From assembly GCF_002968575.1 (NCBI RefSeq), contig NZ_PVBM01000030.1:1-53523 (forward strand): 53,523 nt of DNA, written 5' to 3'. A program made the position numbers and the translations under genes. The notes beneath the pieces were generated by a model. It was not told the origin of the DNA. It made no database searches and saw nothing but the letters and a program-made list of their open reading frames with translations. Source of the DNA: Neorhizobium huautlense. GTDB lineage: Bacteria; Pseudomonadota; Alphaproteobacteria; Rhizobiales; Rhizobiaceae. Shown piece by piece: positions 31,462 to 40,710 of the stretch (the stretch's first letter is position 1; the number at the start of each line of letters is the position of its first letter).

Positions 31462-34400
31462 ATGCGGTTTCCCCGTTCATATTTGGTGCGTATCGGCAGC
31501 TGCGGGCTCATTGCCTGTTTTGCTCCAGACATGGTCTTTGCTGACGACGGGATATCGCAGGCATCTTCGCTCGACCTCACCTGGATTCTGGTCGCCGCCG
31601 CTCTCGTCATGATGATGCAGGTGGGTTTCCTTCTGCTCGAAGCCGGTATGGTCCGATCGAAGAATTCGATCAACGTGGCGCAGAAGAATCTCCTCGATTT
31701 CGTCTTCGGCGTCGTCGCATTCGCCGCTGTCGGCTTCATGATCGCTTTCGGACGCTCGGACGGCTTCGTTTTCGGCATGCAGAGCGAGTTCTATTTCCTG
31801 CGGGAGCTGGATTCCGGGAAGGCGGCGTTCTTCGTCTTCCAGGTCATGTTCTGCGGCACCGCGGCGACGATCGTTTCCGGCGCGGTCGCGGAGCGGATGA
31901 AGCTTTCGGCCTATGTCTTCGGCTCTCTTCTGATGTCCGGCCTGATCTATCCGGTCTTCGTTCACTGGGCCTGGGGAACGGCGCTGTTTCCCAATCCTTC
32001 CGCCTTCCTGACGGCAATGGGCTTCGTCGATTTTGCGGGTTCCACGGTCGTGCACTCGACCGGCGGCTGGGTGGCGCTCGCCGCCTGCCTGGTGATCGGT
32101 CCGCGGATCGGCAAGTTCAATGCGGATGGGTCCGTGACCCGCATCACCGGCCATAGCCCGGTTCTGTCTACGACCGGGGCATTGCTGCTCTTCATCGGGT
32201 GGATCGGCTTCAATGGCGGCTCGACGCTTGCCGCTTCGCAAGATGTCGCGCCGATCATCATGAATACCGTTCTGGCGGGCGCTATGGGAGCCTGCGTCGG
32301 CTATGTGATCGGCTTTTACCAGGACGGCGTCATTCTGCCGGAGAAGTCGAATTCCGGCCTGCTCGGCGGGCTGGTGGCGGTGACGGCTGGCTGTCACATC
32401 CTCGACCCCGCAAGCGCCCTGATGATCGGCGCGGCGGGCGGCGCGGTGGCAATCCTCGGCAATGCCTTTATCGAAAACAAGCTCAGGATCGATGATGCCG
32501 TCGGGGCGATCGGCGTCCATGCGTTTGCCGGCGTGGCGGGGACGCTGCTTCTTGTCTTTCTGGCTCCGGTGGATCAATTGCCGGCCGGCAGCAGGTTGGC
32601 GCAACTCCATGTGCAACTTGTCGGTGTCGGCCTGAATTTCTACTGGTCGTTCGGGATCGGCTATGCCTTCTTCTGGTTTGCCGACCGGACGATGCGCATC
32701 CGGGTCACTCGAACGGATGAGGAGGACGGGCTTAACATTGCCGAACATGCCACACGTCTGGGGGTGGGACATGTGGAGGAGGCGATCAGTGATCTGCTGG
32801 AGGGCAATGCCGACCTAACCAAGCGTCTGCCGGTCGTGAAAGGCGACGAGGCGGAAAAGCTGACGGGCCTTTTCAACCGTCTGATGGACAATATCGAGGA
32901 AGAGGAGCGCAACCGCGGCGAGCTGATGGAGCTCAAGCGGGACCACGAGGAGGCAGAGCGCGTCGCCGCAATCGCCAACGCCACCTTCGAGGCCATCGTC
33001 ATGCACAGGGATGGTCTGATCGTCGACGGCAACGACCAGCTTGCCAAGCTTGTTGGCTCTCCCATCGCAGATCTGGTGGGCCGGCCGATCTTTGACTTCC
33101 TGAACGAGGGCGACAGGCGCCTCATCCAGATGATGATGGAGAAGGATGACGGGCGCTCCTACGAAATCCGGCTGAGGCTCGCAAGCGGCGAGGAGATACC
33201 GGTACAGGCGCGCGGGCGTTACATGCGCTATCGCGGCGAAACGGTGCGGGTCGGCTGCCTCGTCGACCTGCGCGAACGGAAAGAGGCCGAGAGGCGCATG
33301 CGGCATCTCGCGCTCCACGATCCGTTGACCGGCTTGCCCAACCGCGTCCTTTTCTCCGAACGGCTTGCCGATCTGGTAGAGTGGGCAGGTGAGGGCGCCG
33401 GTTGCGCCGTCTTCATGGTCGATATCGACCGTTTCAAGGACATCAACGACATTCATGGGCATCAGGCGGGAGACGCGGTCATTCGCGAAATGGCAGCGCG
33501 TCTTTCCAACCAGGCCGGGCCGGAAGCCGTGGTCGCTCGCCTGGGCGGCGACGAGTTCGCCGTCATCCTGGCAGACGTGCCGGCCGAAAATGAAATGGAA
33601 CAATTCGGCAATCAACTGCTTGCCGCAACGGCCGCCCCCGTCAAAATCGGCTATGGAGAGGAGGTCGCCATCAGCGTGAGTATCGGCTGTGCGCTCTGCC
33701 CCGTGCATGCACACGACATGGATGCTTTGATCGGTTGCGCAGACGTTGCGCTCTACCACGCGAAAAATGCCGGCCGGAATGCATGCCACATCTTCAAGCC
33801 CGGCATGAACGAGCTGATCGAAAAGCGGCGTGCGCTGGAAGCCGACCTTGATCTTGCCCTGCAGCACCGCGAGTTCGAACTGTATCTGCAGCCGCGTGTT
33901 CAGGCAGCTTCAGGCGATATAACGGGCTACGAGGCACTGCTGCGCTGGCATCACCCCAAACGGGGGATGATCAGCCCCGGCGACTTCATCCCGGTCGCCG
34001 AGGCTTCCGGCAAGATCATCCAGTTGGGTGGATGGGTGCTCGCCGAGGCCTGCCGCCTGCTCGATCACGTCAAGGGCCATATCAGCGTGAATGTCAGCCC
34101 GCTGCAATTCCGGCATGCGAATTTCGTTACGGATCTCACCGAACTTCTGAACCAGACTGCAGCCGATCCACGGCGCATCGAACTCGAGATCACCGAAAGC
34201 GTTCTCATCGAAGACGACAGACGCGCCGTCGAAATCCTCAACGAGCTAAAGCAGATTGGTTTCCATATCGCGCTCGACGATTTCGGCACCGGTTATTCGT
34301 CTCTCAGCTATCTCAGCCGGTATCCTTTCGACACGATCAAGATAGACCGCAGCTTCGTCAGCAATCTTGCGGCCGTCACCAGCGCTCAGGTCATCGTGCG

Positions 34401-34674
34401 GACCATCATCGATCTCGGTGCAGGTCTCGGCATGAAGATTGTCGCGGAAGGCGTCGAGACGATGGAGGAGGCGCTCTTCCTCGCTTATGCGGGCTGCGAC
34501 GAACTGCAGGGCTATCTCCTTGGCAGGCCCGCGAGCATGAAGACGATTGCTCGGGAAGTTGATCCGGCCGTTGCCCTCCAGTTGCGCAACATGCCGAAAA
34601 AGTTGCCCCAGATCGAGGATTTCGGAGCTTTTGAGGCTGAAACGTTTAAGCCGTTATTGCTTCATCATGCGTAA
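31462..34674 (+). CDS. Amt-HAMP-PAS-GGDEF-EAL fusion: ammonium-sensing c-di-GMP enzyme
   Basis: A 1070-residue protein joining an ammonium transporter to c-di-GMP enzymes. A signal-like N-terminus (to ADDG) is followed by an Amt domain (about 38-425) with 11 hydrophobic segments. The Amt landmarks are kept: FVFQVMFCGTAATIVSGAVAE, His198 (VVHSTGGW), GWIGFNGGS and His353 (GVHAFAGVAG). A HAMP-like linker (about 428-490), a PAS domain (about 495-610), GGDEF (GGDEF at 695-699, no RxxD inhibitory site) and EAL (EALLRW at 824; DDFGTGYSS, EGVET) follow. All catalytic residues look intact, so it may both make and break c-di-GMP under ammonium control. The Shine-Dalgarno is weak. No glnK precedes it. 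Confidence 0.92.
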   Translation: MRFPRSYLVRIGSCGLIACFAPDMVFADDGISQASSLDLTWILVAAALVMMMQVGFLLLEAGMVRSKNSINVAQKNLLDFVFGVVAFAAVGFMIAFGRSDGFVFGMQSEFYFLRELDSGKAAFFVFQVMFCGTAATIVSGAVAERMKLSAYVFGSLLMSGLIYPVFVHWAWGTALFPNPSAFLTAMGFVDFAGSTVVHSTGGWVALAACLVIGPRIGKFNADGSVTRITGHSPVLSTTGALLLFIGWIGFNGGSTLAASQDVAPIIMNTVLAGAMGACVGYVIGFYQDGVILPEKSNSGLLGGLVAVTAGCHILDPASALMIGAAGGAVAILGNAFIENKLRIDDAVGAIGVHAFAGVAGTLLLVFLAPVDQLPAGSRLAQLHVQLVGVGLNFYWSFGIGYAFFWFADRTMRIRVTRTDEEDGLNIAEHATRLGVGHVEEAISDLLEGNADLTKRLPVVKGDEAEKLTGLFNRLMDNIEEEERNRGELMELKRDHEEAERVAAIANATFEAIVMHRDGLIVDGNDQLAKLVGSPIADLVGRPIFDFLNEGDRRLIQMMMEKDDGRSYEIRLRLASGEEIPVQARGRYMRYRGETVRVGCLVDLRERKEAERRMRHLALHDPLTGLPNRVLFSERLADLVEWAGEGAGCAVFMVDIDRFKDINDIHGHQAGDAVIREMAARLSNQAGPEAVVARLGGDEFAVILADVPAENEMEQFGNQLLAATAAPVKIGYGEEVAISVSIGCALCPVHAHDMDALIGCADVALYHAKNAGRNACHIFKPGMNELIEKRRALEADLDLALQHREFELYLQPRVQAASGDITGYEALLRWHHPKRGMISPGDFIPVAEASGKIIQLGGWVLAEACRLLDHVKGHISVNVSPLQFRHANFVTDLTELLNQTAADPRRIELEITESVLIEDDRRAVEILNELKQIGFHIALDDFGTGYSSLSYLSRYPFDTIKIDRSFVSNLAAVTSAQVIVRTIIDLGAGLGMKIVAEGVETMEEALFLAYAGCDELQGYLLGRPASMKTIAREVDPAVALQLRNMPKKLPQIEDFGAFEAETFKPLLLHHA

Positions 34675-34759
34675 CCACCTAATCCGGTTAGGGCGGCGCA
34701 TTCGGGAAAAGCAGCCGTTGCGACGGCTTCAGATCTGCAGGGGTTGATACAGGTCGAAG

Positions 34760-36046
34760 ATGCAAGTTTTCAATCTCGCATTGTTCCTGCTGGAAGCGGT
34801 CATCTACTTCACCCTGATGACCGCCTTTCTTCATTTCCGGCGCGTGCTTGGCCTCGGGGTCTTTTTGACGGCACTCGGCGTCATGCACTTCATGGAGACC
34901 TACCTCGCAGCGGTCTTTTATGTCGAGCTTCCCTTCGGAACCGTTTCCCCTGGCTCCTCGATCTTCTTTGCCGGCAAGTTGATGATGATCCTGCTCCTTT
35001 ACCTGAAGGAGGACGCAGCAGTCGTGCGCCAGCCGATCTACGGGCTCTTTCTGGGAAATCTCCTGACGGTCGGCATAGCCCAGTTCGTGCAGCTTCATGA
35101 CGTCACCACCCTGCCAGCCGGCCGGGCCGTCGATGTCGGCTTTCTGAACGAGATGGGGTGGCTGATGGTGTGGGGCACTGGCCTGCTTTATCTCGATGCG
35201 ATCGGCATCATCCTGCTTTATGAGCGGCTGGGACGTCTCTTCCGCAACTCCGTCGTTCTCAGGTTCGCCGTCAGCGGTGCGGCCGTTCTGACATTCGACC
35301 AATTCGGCTTCTACGCAGCCCTCAACATGCTTTTCGATGCGCCTCTCTCCGTCCTCCTCGGAGGCTGGTACGCCAAGCTCGTTGCGGTGGTCGTCTATTC
35401 CCTGCTTTTTGCGATCTACCTCAAGATCGACCAGAAACCGCGGCCGGCCCGGGCGACACGGGAGATCTCCGATATCTTCAATGACCTGACCTTCCGCGAG
35501 CGTTATCAGGCGCTGCTCGCCAAGAGCGGAGTCGATGGATTGACCGGCGTCCTGGACCGTAGCCGCCTGGAGGCGGATGCGCCGCGGCTGATCCGCAATT
35601 GCCTTGACGCCGGCCGGGCGCTGAGCCTCGTGATTGTCGACGTCGACAGGTTCAAGGACGTGAATGACCGCTTTGGCCACTTGAAGGGGGACGAAATCCT
35701 GAAGGACGTGGCGGGCCGGCTGCAGATCGGCTCGCGGCCGACCGACCACCTGTCTCGCTTCGGCGGTGAAGAATTCGTGCTGATCCTTCCGGATACCGAT
35801 CATAACGGCGCCCTGATGCTTGCCGACCGCCTGCGTATCGAAATCGGCCGAATGGTGAAGCGGCCGGACGGACAACCGGTAACCGCATCCTTTGGGGTCG
35901 CTACGGCACCTGAAGACGGTTTCATTCTCGAGGCGCTTCTGTCCTGCGCGGACGAGCGGCTCTACAGGGCAAAAAATGACGGCCGGAACAACGTTCACGG
36001 CCGTCTCGGCAGGCTCGCCTCGTCGGAGGCGGGAACGGAGGCTTAG
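34760..36046 (+). CDS. membrane diguanylate cyclase
   Basis: A 428-residue protein. Residues 1-220 form about seven membrane segments resembling a vitamin-uptake-transporter-like sensor (VUPS-type), seen in FGTVSPGSSIFFAGKLMMIL and similar segments; that name is tentative. A linker leads to a GGDEF domain at about 265-420. GGEEF is at 335-339, with an RPTD product-inhibition site five residues before it, so it should be an active, feedback-controlled diguanylate cyclase. It lies 85 bp after the Amt fusion gene on the same strand and may be co-transcribed. It overlaps convergent azoR by 4 bp. The Shine-Dalgarno is weak. Confidence 0.9.
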   Translation: MQVFNLALFLLEAVIYFTLMTAFLHFRRVLGLGVFLTALGVMHFMETYLAAVFYVELPFGTVSPGSSIFFAGKLMMILLLYLKEDAAVVRQPIYGLFLGNLLTVGIAQFVQLHDVTTLPAGRAVDVGFLNEMGWLMVWGTGLLYLDAIGIILLYERLGRLFRNSVVLRFAVSGAAVLTFDQFGFYAALNMLFDAPLSVLLGGWYAKLVAVVVYSLLFAIYLKIDQKPRPARATREISDIFNDLTFRERYQALLAKSGVDGLTGVLDRSRLEADAPRLIRNCLDAGRALSLVIVDVDRFKDVNDRFGHLKGDEILKDVAGRLQIGSRPTDHLSRFGGEEFVLILPDTDHNGALMLADRLRIEIGRMVKRPDGQPVTASFGVATAPEDGFILEALLSCADERLYRAKNDGRNNVHGRLGRLASSEAGTEA

Positions 36047-36654
36047 GCCGCGAGAGCGAGCTCCGAAGTCTTCGCGGTGGCGTCGGAAATGGCCTTGTCG
36101 AAGGCTTCCGGACCGAATGCCGTGCCTTCCACATAGATGACTTCGATGTCGGTCATCCCCATGAAGCCCAGAACTGTCTTCAGGTAGGGTACCGCGTGGT
36201 TCATGCCCGCGGCAGGACCTTCGGAATAGACGCCGGCGGCGGAGAGGACGATATAGACCTTCTTGCCGGTGGCGAGGCCGATCGGGCCGCTTTCCGTATA
36301 ACGGAAGGTCTGGCCGGCGCGGGCGACATTGTCGATCCAGGATTTCAGCGTCGAATAGATATTGAAGTTGATGAGGCCGGTGGCGAGCACGACGGTGTCG
36401 GCCGCGAGCAGCTCGGCGACAAGCTTGTCGGAGTACTCGGCAGCGGCAGCCTCTTCCGGCGTGCGGTCCTGCGGAGCCTTGCGGATTGCGGCCGTCGAGA
36501 CGATATCGAGGTGCGGAATGGGGGCGGTGCCGAGGTCGCGATGAATGACGGACTCGTTCGGCTTGCGGGCCTGCAGCTTCTCAACGAATTCCGAGGCGAT
36601 CTTGGTGGAAAGCGACTCGGCGCGCGGGCTGGAGGTGACGAGGAGAATGGTCAT
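36043..36654 (-). CDS. azoR: FMN-dependent NADH-azoreductase
   Basis: A 203-residue flavodoxin-fold enzyme. The N-terminal ILLVTSSPRAESLSTKIAS binds the FMN phosphate, PIPHLD follows, and LINFNIYSTLKSWIDNVARA is the conserved AzoR dimer and active-site helix region. It reduces quinones and azo compounds using NADH. It is divergent from a LysR-type regulator gene 134 bp away, the common arrangement for an activator and its target, so induction by electrophiles or quinones is a reasonable inference. It overlaps the diguanylate cyclase tail to tail by 4 bp. Confidence 0.92.
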   Translation of the reverse strand: MTILLVTSSPRAESLSTKIASEFVEKLQARKPNESVIHRDLGTAPIPHLDIVSTAAIRKAPQDRTPEEAAAAEYSDKLVAELLAADTVVLATGLINFNIYSTLKSWIDNVARAGQTFRYTESGPIGLATGKKVYIVLSAAGVYSEGPAAGMNHAVPYLKTVLGFMGMTDIEVIYVEGTAFGPEAFDKAISDATAKTSELALAA

Positions 36655-36732
36655 GGGGGCATTCCTTACTGCTCTGGGAGGTCTGTTTTCGAGGTGGATC
36701 TCGTTCTCGACGCAGAAGATAGGCGTGGACGG

Positions 36733-36774
36733 CTATCGATAAAACGGAGATAATATCGAAGCTATCTATCGAAG
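36733..36774. promoter_or_regulatory. candidate LysR-type operator region
   Basis: Between azoR and its divergent regulator, TATCGA occurs three times (36734, 36754, 36767), once within the palindrome TATCGATA. The last two lie 13 bp apart, close to one helical turn. The position next to the regulator start fits an autoregulatory and activating site. Confidence 0.4.
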
Positions 36775-36788
36775 ATTTGGATGATGAC

Positions 36789-37757
36789 ATGGATGCCAAT
36801 CCTACCCTAGACCAATTGCAGGTCTTTCTGACGGTTGCCGAAACCGGAAGCTTTTCGGCGGCGTCGCGGGCGCTGAACCGCGCCCAATCGGTGGTGAGTT
36901 ATACGATCGCCAACCTCGAGGCTCAGCTGGAGATGCCGCTTTTCGAACGAAGTGGTGCCCGCCAACCGAAGTTGACGGATGCGGGCAGGGCGATGCTGAC
37001 TGACGCGCGGCGTATTGTGGCCGACCTTCAGGTCATGCGGGCGCGCGCCAAGAGCATGAAGCAGGGGCTTGAAGCTGAAGTCTCGCTGGCGATCAGTGTC
37101 ATGGTGCCCTCCGACGCCGTGGTAAGCGAATTGCGCGAGTTCCGCGAGCGGTTTCCGAGCGTCGCACTCAACCTGAATGTCGGCGAACTCGGCATGGTCA
37201 TGGATATGGTGATGAGCGGTCGCGCCGATATCGGGCTGGGTGGTGCGCTTCTCAGGCATGACGACACGATCATCGCAGAGAAGATCGGCTATTCCTTCCT
37301 GATCCCGGTCGCATCGCCCGACCATCCGCTGGCAAGGCTGAACCGGCCGCTGACGGTGTCCGATGTGCGGGAGGAAATACAGTTGGTCGTCACCGACGCG
37401 TCGGAACTGACCAAGGGCCGCGACTTCAATGTGCTTTCCTACAAGACCTGGCGGGTCAGCGATATTGCGACCAAGCATCAGCTCATCAGGGGCGGTCTCG
37501 GCTGGGGCGGCTTGCCCGCCTCCGTTGTTGCCAGGGATATCCTGGATGGCAGACTGGTTGCGCTGAAGCTCGATGCATACGAGCAGGGGGAGTACCCGCT
37601 CTATGCGATGCGCAAGGCTTCCAATCCGCCGGGGCCTGCGGGTCAGTGGTTGATCGACACCTTCCAGCGTCGGCTTTCCTCGTGCCCGAGTCATGAGGAA
37701 CTATCGGACATGTTGGGTCTGGACGCGCCGCACGAAATGCAGGACGCGGCGGAATAG
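36789..37757 (+). CDS. LysR-family transcriptional regulator
   Basis: A 322-residue regulator. The winged helix-turn-helix lies at the N-terminus (LDQLQVFLTVAETGSFSAAS, then LNRAQSVVSYTIANLEAQLE), followed by a hinge and a periplasmic-binding-like effector domain (residues about 95-300). It should bind the intergenic TATCGA sites and control azoR, which is divergent. The ATG at 36789 gives a usual LysR start; a TTG at 36777 is in the same frame. The effector is not visible; a quinone or related electrophile is a guess from the azoR context. Confidence 0.9.
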   Translation: MDANPTLDQLQVFLTVAETGSFSAASRALNRAQSVVSYTIANLEAQLEMPLFERSGARQPKLTDAGRAMLTDARRIVADLQVMRARAKSMKQGLEAEVSLAISVMVPSDAVVSELREFRERFPSVALNLNVGELGMVMDMVMSGRADIGLGGALLRHDDTIIAEKIGYSFLIPVASPDHPLARLNRPLTVSDVREEIQLVVTDASELTKGRDFNVLSYKTWRVSDIATKHQLIRGGLGWGGLPASVVARDILDGRLVALKLDAYEQGEYPLYAMRKASNPPGPAGQWLIDTFQRRLSSCPSHEELSDMLGLDAPHEMQDAAE

Positions 37758-37805
37758 GTCGCTAAACAGGCCGACGGGAGATGGGATATCAAGTCTGCGG
37801 CAGGT

Positions 37806-38834
37806 TCAAAGCCATTCGATGCGCTTCAGCAGCCATAGGGTGCCCGCGGAGATGGCTGCAATGAAGACGACGATGATCAGGAACGCCCAGGTGTCGTTGA
37901 CACCGGGAATACCGCCGACATTCATGCCGAAGAGACCGGCGACGACGCTCGGTGGAAGGAGAAGTGCTGCCAATGCCGCGAGGCGGTTGGAGCTGCGTGC
38001 AATACGCTCGCCGATCACGGTCGACAGGTCGTCATGCAGAATGCTGGTGCGGTCGCGGATCGCATCAAGATATTCGATGAACCGCATCAGCTTGTCGATC
38101 ACCTCGCGAAAGCGGAGCTTCTCCCGCTCCGTCAACCAGGGCGCATCGTCGTGTTCTATGCGATTGAGCGCGTCGCGTTGCGGCGACAGGTAACGGCGCA
38201 ACTGCACGGAGCGGCGGCGCAGCAGCTTCAGCCTCTGGCGGACCTCGCCCGCTTCGCCCTGGAAGATCAGGTCGTCAAGTTCGTCGACCTCCTCATCCAT
38301 ACCGTCCAGTACGGGTTCCAGGTCGCGGACCAGCTTCTCGCTGACAAGCGCAAGAAGCTCCCCGGCCTGGCGCGGCCCTTTGCCGTTTTCCAGCGCCTTG
38401 CGGATGTCCCGCAAGGCCGTGATGTAATGGCCGCTGTCCCGCAGGGATACGAGACGGTGCTCGTCGACCCAGATATGCAGCGGTACGAGATCGATGTCAG
38501 GAGCAGGCTCCTGGGCTTCTTCCGGTGGAGATGCGCAGACACCTCTGAGGATGATCAGAAGACCGTCATCCACCGGCTCCACGCGCGGGCGTGAATCTTC
38601 CGCAAGAAGCGCTTCGGCCACCAGCGGGTCGAACCCGCCTTTCGTGTTTATCCATTCCGCCGCCGCGGGATGGTCGCGCTCGAAATGCAGCCAGATGATG
38701 CCGTCCTCCGGTTTCCAGGTGCAGGCCTGGGCGATGTTCAGCGTCCTGCAGCCGCCGTGACCGTCGAGCATGATCGCGAAGCGCAGCCCGGGTTCTTCTC
38801 CATAGCTCGCGCCCGTCTTCACGTGTTCCAGCAT
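37806..38834 (-). CDS. zntB: CorA/ZntB-family metal ion transporter
   Basis: A 342-residue 2-TM metal channel. A large acidic N-terminal cytoplasmic domain, a long coiled helix (around EEVDELDDLIFQGEAGEVRQ) and two C-terminal membrane segments. The filter motif GMN is present in FGMNVGGIPG, and the chain ends in a positively charged tail. ZntB proteins move zinc, by proton coupling in the studied example; CorA relatives move Mg, so zinc is the better guess from overall similarity. GGAGG 9 bases before the ATG at 38834 supports this start over the one 54 bp further up. Convergent with the LysR gene. Confidence 0.87.
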   Translation of the reverse strand: MLEHVKTGASYGEEPGLRFAIMLDGHGGCRTLNIAQACTWKPEDGIIWLHFERDHPAAAEWINTKGGFDPLVAEALLAEDSRPRVEPVDDGLLIILRGVCASPPEEAQEPAPDIDLVPLHIWVDEHRLVSLRDSGHYITALRDIRKALENGKGPRQAGELLALVSEKLVRDLEPVLDGMDEEVDELDDLIFQGEAGEVRQRLKLLRRRSVQLRRYLSPQRDALNRIEHDDAPWLTEREKLRFREVIDKLMRFIEYLDAIRDRTSILHDDLSTVIGERIARSSNRLAALAALLLPPSVVAGLFGMNVGGIPGVNDTWAFLIIVVFIAAISAGTLWLLKRIEWL

Positions 38835-39110
38835 CAGCCTGTTCCTCCCATGCGCGGCTTTCGGCGATTCTATCAGCAAATATGACACGAACGAAGAGGC
38901 GGAGCCGTCCTCGTCGGCCTGAGCGAATTGACGGGCTTCCAGGCTCTGCTATAACGGAGCCACGGTCTGCAGTTCACCGAGGCGTTGCCGTCCCGCAAGG
39001 GAAGCTAAACCTGCCAACCTTAAAGATGATCAGCACTTATCCCGTGCCGAAGTCGACAAGCCGGCGACCAGCGACAGCTTTTGAAGAGACGGCACGTTGA
39101 AGGATAAGAC

Positions 39111-39668
39111 ATGCCGAGATCCATCTTTCCGATGCAAATCGCCGACCTTTCGGCATTTGCCAAATCCATCCGTGAGCAGCTCGACAAACTCGACCAGAGA
39201 CCGAGCCACGTGGAGATGCTCAACCTGCTGACCCGCGCCGCCGGCTTCCGCAACTATCAGCATTTCCGCGCGGTAACGCTTACCGCCGACGTCATCGAGC
39301 AATGGCGCCCGACATTGGACGACAGGCCTGCGCCTGACGAAGGGCGCGTATTGAAGACCGCGCGGCATTTCGACGAGGCAGGGCAACTCATCCGTTGGCC
39401 GGGGAGGCGGGGGCTGCAGGAACTCTGCCTCTGGTACCTGTGGTCGAAGATACCGCCCGGCCGGGACTTTACCGAACGACAGATCAGCGAATTTCTCAAC
39501 AGCCTGCATCTCTTCGGCGATGCCGCCATGCTGCGCCGCGATCTCTTCGATTCCGGACTAGTCCAGCGGACCCGCGATGGCCGCGAATACCGCCGCATCG
39601 AGCAGAAGCCGGTGCCGGAGCTGAAGCTGTTGCTTCAGCGGATCGGCCAAAAAGCCGAGGCGGCCTGA
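39111..39668 (+). CDS. DUF2087 domain protein
   Basis: A 185-residue soluble protein. The N-terminal 60 residues form a helical region (IREQLDKLDQRPSHVEMLNL, then AGFRNYQHFRAV). The C-terminal half carries the DUF2087 pattern: IPPGRDFTERQISEFLN, then MLRRDLFDSGLVQRTRDGRE. DUF2087 is a winged-helix-like domain often seen in putative regulators, so DNA binding is possible but unproved. It is a single gene; the hairpin at 39744-39772 follows it. Confidence 0.82.
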   Translation: MPRSIFPMQIADLSAFAKSIREQLDKLDQRPSHVEMLNLLTRAAGFRNYQHFRAVTLTADVIEQWRPTLDDRPAPDEGRVLKTARHFDEAGQLIRWPGRRGLQELCLWYLWSKIPPGRDFTERQISEFLNSLHLFGDAAMLRRDLFDSGLVQRTRDGREYRRIEQKPVPELKLLLQRIGQKAEAA

Positions 39669-39743
39669 GCGGTTTCTCCGATATGCTACATCGAGAGTGG
39701 TGAACACTTGGCCTGGTTCGCCCCTCCTGAAGAGATGAGCACG

Positions 39744-39772
39744 GGGGCTTCAGCCTTCCCGGCTGAAGCCCC
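39744..39772. terminator. bidirectional hairpin between DUF2087 and PhzF genes
   Basis: A perfect 12-bp stem GGGGCTTCAGCC/GGCTGAAGCCCC with a 5-base loop lies between two convergent genes. It lacks a clear T-tract on either side, but its position suits a shared terminator. Confidence 0.6.
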
Positions 39773-39783
39773 GATACTCGTCG

Positions 39784-40620
39784 TCAGAGCTCGACCGAGC
39801 CCTGAATGCAGGATGTGACCTCGCCGCCGATCCAGATGTCGGAACTTTCCTGCCGCACATGCACGCGTCCGGCGCGGCCGAGCACCGTGCCCTGGGCCGC
39901 GATATAGTCGGACGGCGCGATGCCGGCGCCGATCAGCCACTGGGCGAAGCCGGCGTTCAGGCTGCCTGTCACGGGATCTTCCGTACCGCGGTTGCTGAAG
40001 GCGCGCACTTCGAACATGGCGTCGGCTCCGTCCTGTTCGGGGTCAAAGCGGCCTATGACGCCGACGCGAAGTCCCTTCAGCAGACTGTAGTCCGGCCGAA
40101 CGGCCAGTACGTCTCTGCGGCTTGGCAACAGAAGTCCGATCCAGTCGGGACCGTTGTCGATCCAGTTCGCGTCTTCGATCAGGGTTGCCGGAATGCCAAG
40201 GCCGTGAGCGATGCGGTCAATCAGGGTCGGATCGACCGGCCCGCTCCGGTTCAAGGGTGGGGCCGCGAAAGAGAGGCGAGTGCCGTCACGGCGAATACGC
40301 ACGAGGCCCGCGCCGCATTCCTGGACGATGTACCCGGATGGTGACTTGCCCGAATGCGCCAGCCAGACATGGCAACTGCCGAGCGTCGGATGCCCGGCAA
40401 ACGGCAGTTCCTGAATTGGCGTGAAAATCCGCACCCGGTAATCCGCCCCGGCCTTGCTTGGCTCCATCAGGAATGTCGTTTCGCTTAGGTTGGTCCAATT
40501 GGCGAAAGCCTGCATTTGCTCGTCGGAAAGATCGTCGGCCCCGACGACCACGGCAAGCGGATTGCCACGCATCGGCCGGCTGGAAAAGACATCGACCTGC
40601 TGGAATGAAAATCGGGGCAT
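39784..40620 (-). CDS. PhzF family isomerase-like protein
   Basis: A 278-residue protein of the PhzF/diaminopimelate epimerase-like fold. The conserved segments are VDVFSSRPMRGNPLAVV at the start, NLSETTFLM with the catalytic Glu, ELPFAGHPTLGSCHVWL, and EDPVTGSLNAGFAQWL. PhzF isomerises a dihydroanthranilate in phenazine synthesis, but no other phenazine genes are nearby, so this stand-alone copy probably acts on another small molecule. Its stop is 11 bp from the hairpin at 39744-39772. It lies 90 bp downstream of cpdB on the same strand, separated by a terminator. Confidence 0.88.
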   Translation of the reverse strand: MPRFSFQQVDVFSSRPMRGNPLAVVVGADDLSDEQMQAFANWTNLSETTFLMEPSKAGADYRVRIFTPIQELPFAGHPTLGSCHVWLAHSGKSPSGYIVQECGAGLVRIRRDGTRLSFAAPPLNRSGPVDPTLIDRIAHGLGIPATLIEDANWIDNGPDWIGLLLPSRRDVLAVRPDYSLLKGLRVGVIGRFDPEQDGADAMFEVRAFSNRGTEDPVTGSLNAGFAQWLIGAGIAPSDYIAAQGTVLGRAGRVHVRQESSDIWIGGEVTSCIQGSVEL

Positions 40621-40651
40621 CAGCGTTCCTGTTGATTGCCTGTTCTGTTCG

Positions 40652-40683
40652 GAAAGAAAGACGGCAGCCCCAAAGGCTGCCGT
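40652..40683 (-). terminator. cpdB terminator
   Basis: On the minus strand ACGGCAGCC pairs with GGCTGCCGT around TTTGG, and CTTTCTTTCC follows. It lies 28 bp past the cpdB stop and 32 bp before the PhzF-like gene. Confidence 0.8.
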
Positions 40684-40710
40684 AGCATTTTCGCGTGTTG
40701 GAATTATCGC

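Noticed and set aside
31477..32772. 431-codon minus-strand frame inside the Amt fusion gene
   Set aside because: Charged antisense shadow with no family likeness, opposite a perfectly readable Amt domain.
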